Shown in pieces: positions 59,326 to 64,000 of a stretch of DNA of 64,000 bases. The translations under genes were made by a program, and so were the position numbers. Position 1 is the first letter of the stretch, and every line of letters begins with the position of its first letter. The stretch covers positions 4,154,001-4,218,000 of the forward strand of contig SPDT01000007.1 in the NCBI GenBank assembly GCA_008477525.1. The letters run 5' to 3'. Origin of the DNA: Hypomyces perniciosus. Taxonomy: Eukaryota > Ascomycota > Sordariomycetes > Hypocreales > Hypocreaceae. The notes below the pieces were generated by a model. That model saw only the letters and a list, made by a program, of their open reading frames with translations. It made no database searches and had not been told where the DNA came from.

Positions 59326-61266
59326 GATGGCTCAAATCAAGATCAGAGCAGATTACACAGCCGGTATGGTATGTAAGCTGCAAGAAGCACAAAGGCGGAT
59401 ACGTTGGTTCCCAGAGAGGTAAAAAGGAGTGCTCATAAAGGAGCGTGGTTTTCAGAGCAGGCTAGTCAGAGTACACCATTCCTTTGTGCTTCCCATCATC
59501 TCCAGAGAGGCCCTTCCATATTATATAGACAATAGCCTCTCTCCCTTCCCTCTCCCAAGGGCCTCCGACTACGCGCATCAAAAGACTCGGGATGTGGGGA
59601 ACGACTCGGTGTTTCGAGCGGGAAAAAAAATGACCATATCCTAAAAGCAACTAAAGTGCTATTATTACCCGATTTTCCCCTCTCTTGCTTGCAGGACATA
59701 ACAACAACACCCGCGCCAATCACGGCTCTTTATCTCGTGGTTACACTCTACATGACATGACGCCACCATGCTGGACTTTGGCTCCGGGACAAGTCTTGGA
59801 CTCCATAGAGGAAATCATTGGCGAACCTTTTGATTAAAATGGATAGCGGTGAAAAGGCCCCAAGGCTGGAGGCATATTACGAGTACTAGGTACGAAGTAC
59901 TGGTGCAGAAAAACAAGCCTGACCGCTGTTATTCGTACGAGTAAGTTGGTGGTGTGTTCTTTTTCTGATCATGGGCTCACCAACAACACCTTCGGGATGC
60001 GCCGCTGCAATGGGCATTGGACGGTCGACTGCGTCGGGTTCATGGCGTTGATGGCTGCGGTTGTAGAAATAAATTGTATGCTTCTCGGCAATCTGATAAT
60101 AAGGTATGATACATAGCAATGCCAGTGTCTGTGCCTCGGCACTACGAGGTATCGTGGACAGACAGAGTTTCGTTGAGGTTCCGCATTCATCAGTTGCAGT
60201 CCTCAGAAGACCCATTGTTGCTACCAATCAGGCATACCGACAGTAGTAGTACTAATAGTAAGTAACACTACTCCGTACCATCCGTACCATCCGTACTCCG
60301 TACCATCAGTACATATACGGAGGAGTAGTGAGAGAGAGAGCCAGAGAGGCAGAGAAAGCATCATCTCCCCACTCCCCCAGAATTTCAAACCACGTCCCGG
60401 CTGCATCGACGGCTCTGACTGGCACGGATAGAAAGTCGGTGGATCCCCTCCAGCAATCCCGTAGAATAATAACTCCGTAAGGCTCACAAACTAATACCTA
60501 ATGCGGGGGGTTTGTTGGTCCTCGCCATGGCTGTGGCTACTCGTAGGCAGTCGTAATTTGCAATTCCTCCAAATAATTATCCGGGACTAGCAGGACTTTG
60601 TAAAGTCTCCATATTGAAACCCCCCACACTGAGCATGAAAGGTTGAGAGGTTCCACTTTGACTATCCAACAAGATCCCAGTCTGATGATACTCAGTCCGG
60701 AGTACTCGGTCCGGAGTACTCTCCGTTTAGTAGTAGGTCTATGATTGGCTTGCAGGTATTAATGAATGCTACTTCGTACGTTCCCAGAATCGTTGTCTGC
60801 ATGCCGCGTACTTCGTACTTCGTACTTTGTAGATGCTTAGATGCTTTGGCTCTACTTGGAGTCATCGTATCGCTTTTGAGATGCGAATTGCCGAGGCAAA
60901 GGCTCGTTGTTTAACTTTTCTGCTTTAGTTGAGGGTGTAGATGATACTTTAGCTTCTTGCTACTCAACTCCATCTCAGCCCTTCCGAGAGATCATGCGGG
61001 CGAATGAAACCGCCAAATCTCGCATAAGACACGCGGCAATCGTCTGAGCTGAACAGATCGTACGGCAGTTCTTCGTCACCATTATCAAATGTACGCCACA
61101 CCGCTTTCTTCCCGCCTTTCCTTAATGGATGACCCGGTATATTACACATACACAGTCGGTATGTACTATTCTACGACTAGTTGCAAACTTCCAGAAGCAA
61201 GCCCCAAAAATATACCTAGACCAGACAGACCTGCAAAGCCCCAAAACACCAAAAAGGAAAGCTTCA
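59326..61266. other. Intergenic region with clustered TACTYCGTA motifs
   Basis: 1.9 kb holding the lad1 promoter (CCAAT at 59716-59720) and then gene-free DNA. Motif copies lie at 59891, 60269, 60294, 60770, 60809 and 60816. Around 60277-60302 a short CCGTACCAT repeat joins two copies. Confidence 0.5.
59594..59599 (+). promoter_or_regulatory. Candidate Cre1/CreA carbon-repression site (SYGGRG)
   Basis: GTGGGG fits the SYGGRG consensus and lies ~270 bp upstream of the lad1 ATG. Pentose-catabolism genes are commonly carbon-repressed, but a six-base match is frequent by chance. Confidence 0.3.
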
Positions 61267-61349
61267 TGCGTAATCTGGGAATCGAACCCAGGGCTCCCCG
61301 ACGCTGCAACAGATGGCAACGGAGAATTTTACCACTAAACCAATTACGC
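61267..61349 (-). tRNA. tRNA-Gly (GCC) with a 12-nt intron
   Basis: Minus strand. The acceptor stem GCGTAAT/ATTACGC pairs perfectly and the D arm lies in TTGGTTTAGTGGTAAAA. The anticodon stem CTCCG/CGGGG encloses TTGCCA, a 12-base insertion (TCTGTTGCAGCG) and T. The T arm has GGTTCGATTCC. The insertion begins one base 3' of the anticodon, the canonical intron position. The 3' discriminator is A. Confidence 0.93.
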
Positions 61350-61366
61350 TGGGAAGGATGTGAAGC

Positions 61367-61437
61367 TGCGTGATCTGGGAATCGAACCCAGGGCTCCCCG
61401 ATGGCAACGGAGAATTTTACCACTAAACCAATCACGC
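61367..61437 (-). tRNA. tRNA-Gly (GCC), intronless
   Basis: Minus strand, 71 bases, 17 bp from the preceding tRNA-Gly and identical to it in the mature sequence except for one acceptor-stem pair (G:C here, A:T there). There is no insertion in the anticodon loop (TTGCCAT). Confidence 0.95.
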
Positions 61438-61558
61438 TGATCTGGTTGGAAGGCGGCCGACGAAATCCGAGCTATCGACTCTGCTGCGGCGTCGTCAGAA
61501 CAGGAGGAGCAGATGAATCAGATGGAGCATCAGCTGCGTGTCTGAAAGAAGTGGTGGA

Positions 61559-61931
61559 TCATGATGATGATGAAAATGAAGACGCAAAGAGGCGGCGCTT
61601 TGCGCGGAACGGGAATAAAAACTCGCCCTGCAATTTTTTGCCCTTCGCCTTCCAGTACAGCCCCAAAAAAGATCTGCATTCCAGAACCGGATGAATCCGC
61701 CAATCAGACTTCGTGGAGTGTCGGATGAGCTGAACCACAGCAAGCAATGAAGGAGGTACGTACTGTTAGGGTCTCATATCTCGTTGATTCAAATACCTGC
61801 GCTGACGGCACGCGACTTGTCCCTTCACACGAGACATCCATCGCTTCGTCGTTTTCCTCTTTAACCGGCCAGAAGAGCCTGTCTCGGATGCGAAGGCATA
61901 CATTCCCTCCCGTCAACGACTGCTGATCCAT
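61559..61931 (-). CDS. Possible two-exon hypothetical protein, 101 residues
   Basis: An ATG at 61931 opens a 45-codon segment starting MDQQSLTGGNVCLRIRDRL. A gtattt...ttcag intron of 67 nt (61730..61796, with a CTAAC branch-like site) would join it in phase 0 to a 56-codon basic segment (LIRHSTKSDWRIHP...GLYWKAKGKKLQGEF...) ending in a serine run. Unspliced, the frame ends at 61704 after a further stretch. I do not recognise it. The intron has plausible signals but a weak donor, and the branch site is far from the acceptor, so this is tentative. Confidence 0.3.
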
Positions 61932-62736
61932 AGCTGGAGCATCATGTAAATGAATCTCGAGCTACACTATATCCAACGGAAGCTAGCAGTCCTAGTGTCA
62001 CTCACAAGGGCGCGATCCCGTTGGTGTGCATACATGCCTTGCATGTTTGCTTCTCCTGAAGATCCTGATTGCCTCTTCTTGGCCCTTCTTGGCCCTTCTT
62101 GGCAGCACGAGATCGGAAGGGGAAATGCTTGTTTGCCTGCGTCTTGGCCGATATTCTACACGAGATGCCGAGGAAGATATATTGCTCTCTTTTCTCCACA
62201 TTGTGTGATCAGCCAAGAGTCAACCGCAAGCACATAGCGGGTAATGGTATGTGAAACCTTGATTCTCGTATTCCCGCACCAGACTCGAAATACACTCACT
62301 GGTATGCTTCTGAAGTCTAATGCCCATCAGCGTGCTCCGTACTCAAGGATGTTTGATGGCATGTTTGATGGAACACCAGCCTGGTCGTGACTCATATTGC
62401 GTTGACTGGCTTCACTACTCTTAGTCCCAAGGGCTGTATCGCCAGATTTGTCGTATCTCAAGATGGACAGTTCTGGACGGGAAAGTGGACAAGTCAAAGT
62501 GAACATCACTGAATTGATAATCTGATCCCCCTCGATAAGGTCAATAAAACGATAATACCCTCAACACAGCCCGTGGGTTGCGCATTCCTGATACCCGAGT
62601 CCCTGATATTGTTCCTGAAACGCCAGCCCCCATACGCCGTTTTCATGCTCGTGGTTTGCCGCAAGTGCTTGCTCGCATCGGATTTCTGTTCACCAAATGT
62701 ATGTTGATCGAAGAGAGCGTTGTGTCGTCGTCTTCA
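61932..62736. other. Intergenic region
   Basis: 805 bp. It contains a threefold imperfect repeat of cttcttggcc (62070-62103) and no supported gene. Confidence 0.45.
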
Positions 62737-62978
62737 TTAGCCAACAGAGACGACGACATCGCCTTTGCATTTTCCGTATGAACAGCATTCTGAAGCATCC
62801 ATCCTGCCCAGTAGAATTGCGTCGACCTTGTCCTGACGGAACGTTAGCCCTGTTCGAATATAGAGTCGGAAGAGAGACCACTTACCTCGGAACATGGACC
62901 ATTGGGACCGATTGGTGCCGCAGTCACCAACAGTACCTGTGATGCCGCGAGAGTTGTCCACAGGAGTAAAGACTTCAT
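62737..62978 (-). CDS. Small secreted cysteine-containing peptide, two exons
   Basis: Exons 62978..62886 and 62832..62737, joined in phase 0 across a 53 nt intron (gtaagt...cgtcag), give 62 residues. Residues 1-21 are a clear signal peptide (MKSLLLWTTLAASQVLLVTAA). The mature part is about 41 residues with four cysteines (PCSE; ECCSYGKCKGD), ending DVVVSVG. The unspliced frame is also open, which hides the gene, but the intron has perfect donor and acceptor signals and separates the first cysteine from the other three. I do not recognise a named family. Size, signal peptide and CC/C pattern resemble fungal small secreted proteins. No Kex2 site (KR/RR) is seen. The start is the first ATG before the hydrophobic stretch. 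Confidence 0.65.
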
Positions 62979-64000
62979 GATGGTGATAACAGCGCCTCGG
63001 GGCCTGTGTGTGAACCGCTGCAGGATCTTTGTATGCCACAGCCAAGGCTGAACTGAATTGAAGGTGGGAGAAGCGACCGGGACGGGGTGAGAGGGCAGAA
63101 GCCGAGGATTTAAGAACTACGAGTGTTTCACCCACCCGCTTTCTGCGGAAAAGAAGGTTCGGAAACTGAGACGAGAGCGGAAAGCAGAATTGCGGGGAAA
63201 GAAGAAAACAGGAAGGACACACCGATCGCAGCATTAATAGGATAGACCCGATGGCTGATACCGTTGGTATTACTTCGTACATGCCAGTACGAAGTAGTCG
63301 TGAATGTACATCATTGCGTTCCACAGAGTATTGCTTGCTGAATGTGCCAAGACAAGCTGCTGTGGTGTGGTCCCTTTATTGACTGATTGCTCCAGGCATG
63401 CAATTAATTAATACATGCGGAGGGTCCTCGATAATAAACCACGACAGCATGGTATTTATTGCAGTATAGAAGCTGATCAGCCCGAAGAATGCCACCCAAC
63501 CTTAATAGTACTACCTAGTACTACTACCTAGGTAGGTACGAAGTATTACCTACGAAGCACGAGAGACAGATGGCAGACGCTTCGGTCGCAGCTGCCGGAT
63601 ACGTGATGTTTGCGGCGATCCACAATGCAGTCGCTACCGTGGACGCGGAATAATAAATAATACGACGTCATATCGCCTCAACATACTTCGTAGAGCCGAG
63701 GCCCTTCAACACCACCGTCTTTCTCGCCCTCTATTAATGCTCTGCCCTCTTCCATTTCCCGTTTTCATTTAAATTTCCCCCAATCCAAAACGGCTTCCCC
63801 ATGGGTCAACAACCAATCCGCTCGTGCGCTTGTACGAAGTATGGACATGATCTAATGATCCGCCGCACTAAAGTCAACCTGTGCTTTGATCATTAATACC
63901 CCTGTCTAAACCTTCGACAATGACGCAGTCTAGAGTTTCATCATGGTCCCTAACTCAAGGGTCAACCTCCCTCTTTCGCATTCATCACTAAAAAGCATCC
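62979..64000. other. Window-end intergenic region
   Basis: 1.0 kb upstream of the secreted-peptide gene with TACTYCGTA copies at 63271, 63288, 63537, 63684 and 63833. An ATG at 63943 opens a frame that reaches the window end after 19 codons; too little is visible to call a gene. Confidence 0.4.

Overview
The window is nuclear DNA of a filamentous ascomycete, most likely a Sordariomycete of the order Hypocreales. Genes are split by short introns (mostly 49-76 nt, GTRNGT...YAG). The gene set (Scm3, Atg6, Sfp1, a Pex13 with SH3, LaeA-like methyltransferase, L-arabinitol 4-dehydrogenase) is fungal, and the last protein reads very much like the Trichoderma enzyme as I remember it. That placement is from memory, not from a search.

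Layout. 1-26.9 kb is gene-dense: Scm3 (partial, -), Atg6/Beclin (+), a DUF7025-type AAA ATPase (+), an ABCC transporter (-), tRNA-Thr (-), CAF-1 subunit Cac2 (+), a LigD-type 3'-phosphoesterase-domain protein (-), Pex13 (+), Dus3 (-), a kelch protein (+) and Rcf2/HIG1 (-). 27.1-33.7 kb is a gene-poor island. 33.7-45.6 kb carries Sfp1 (+), a kelch-BTB protein (-), Cdc20 (+) and the TFIIA large subunit (+). 45.6-53.8 kb is a second gene-poor island with microsatellites and one membrane-protein relict. 53.8-59.3 kb has a LaeA-like methyltransferase (+), ATP synthase subunit g (-) and L-arabinitol 4-dehydrogenase (-). 59.3-64 kb is a third sparse island with two adjacent tRNA-Gly genes (one with an intron, one without), a possible 101-residue protein and a hidden two-exon gene for a 62-residue secreted cysteine-containing peptide.

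Most protein genes are housekeeping functions with no shared pathway: centromere and cell cycle (Scm3, Cdc20), chromatin and transcription (Cac2, TFIIA, Sfp1), autophagy and peroxisomes (Atg6, Pex13), mitochondria (Rcf2, Atp20), tRNA modification (Dus3). They are often arranged as divergent or convergent pairs. There is no operon, CRISPR array or recognisable transposon.

The strongest unexplained signal is a short near-palindromic motif, TACTYCGTA/TACGRAGTA. It occurs over 40 times by eye, only in intergenic DNA, and piles up in the gene-poor islands. About one copy would be expected by chance.
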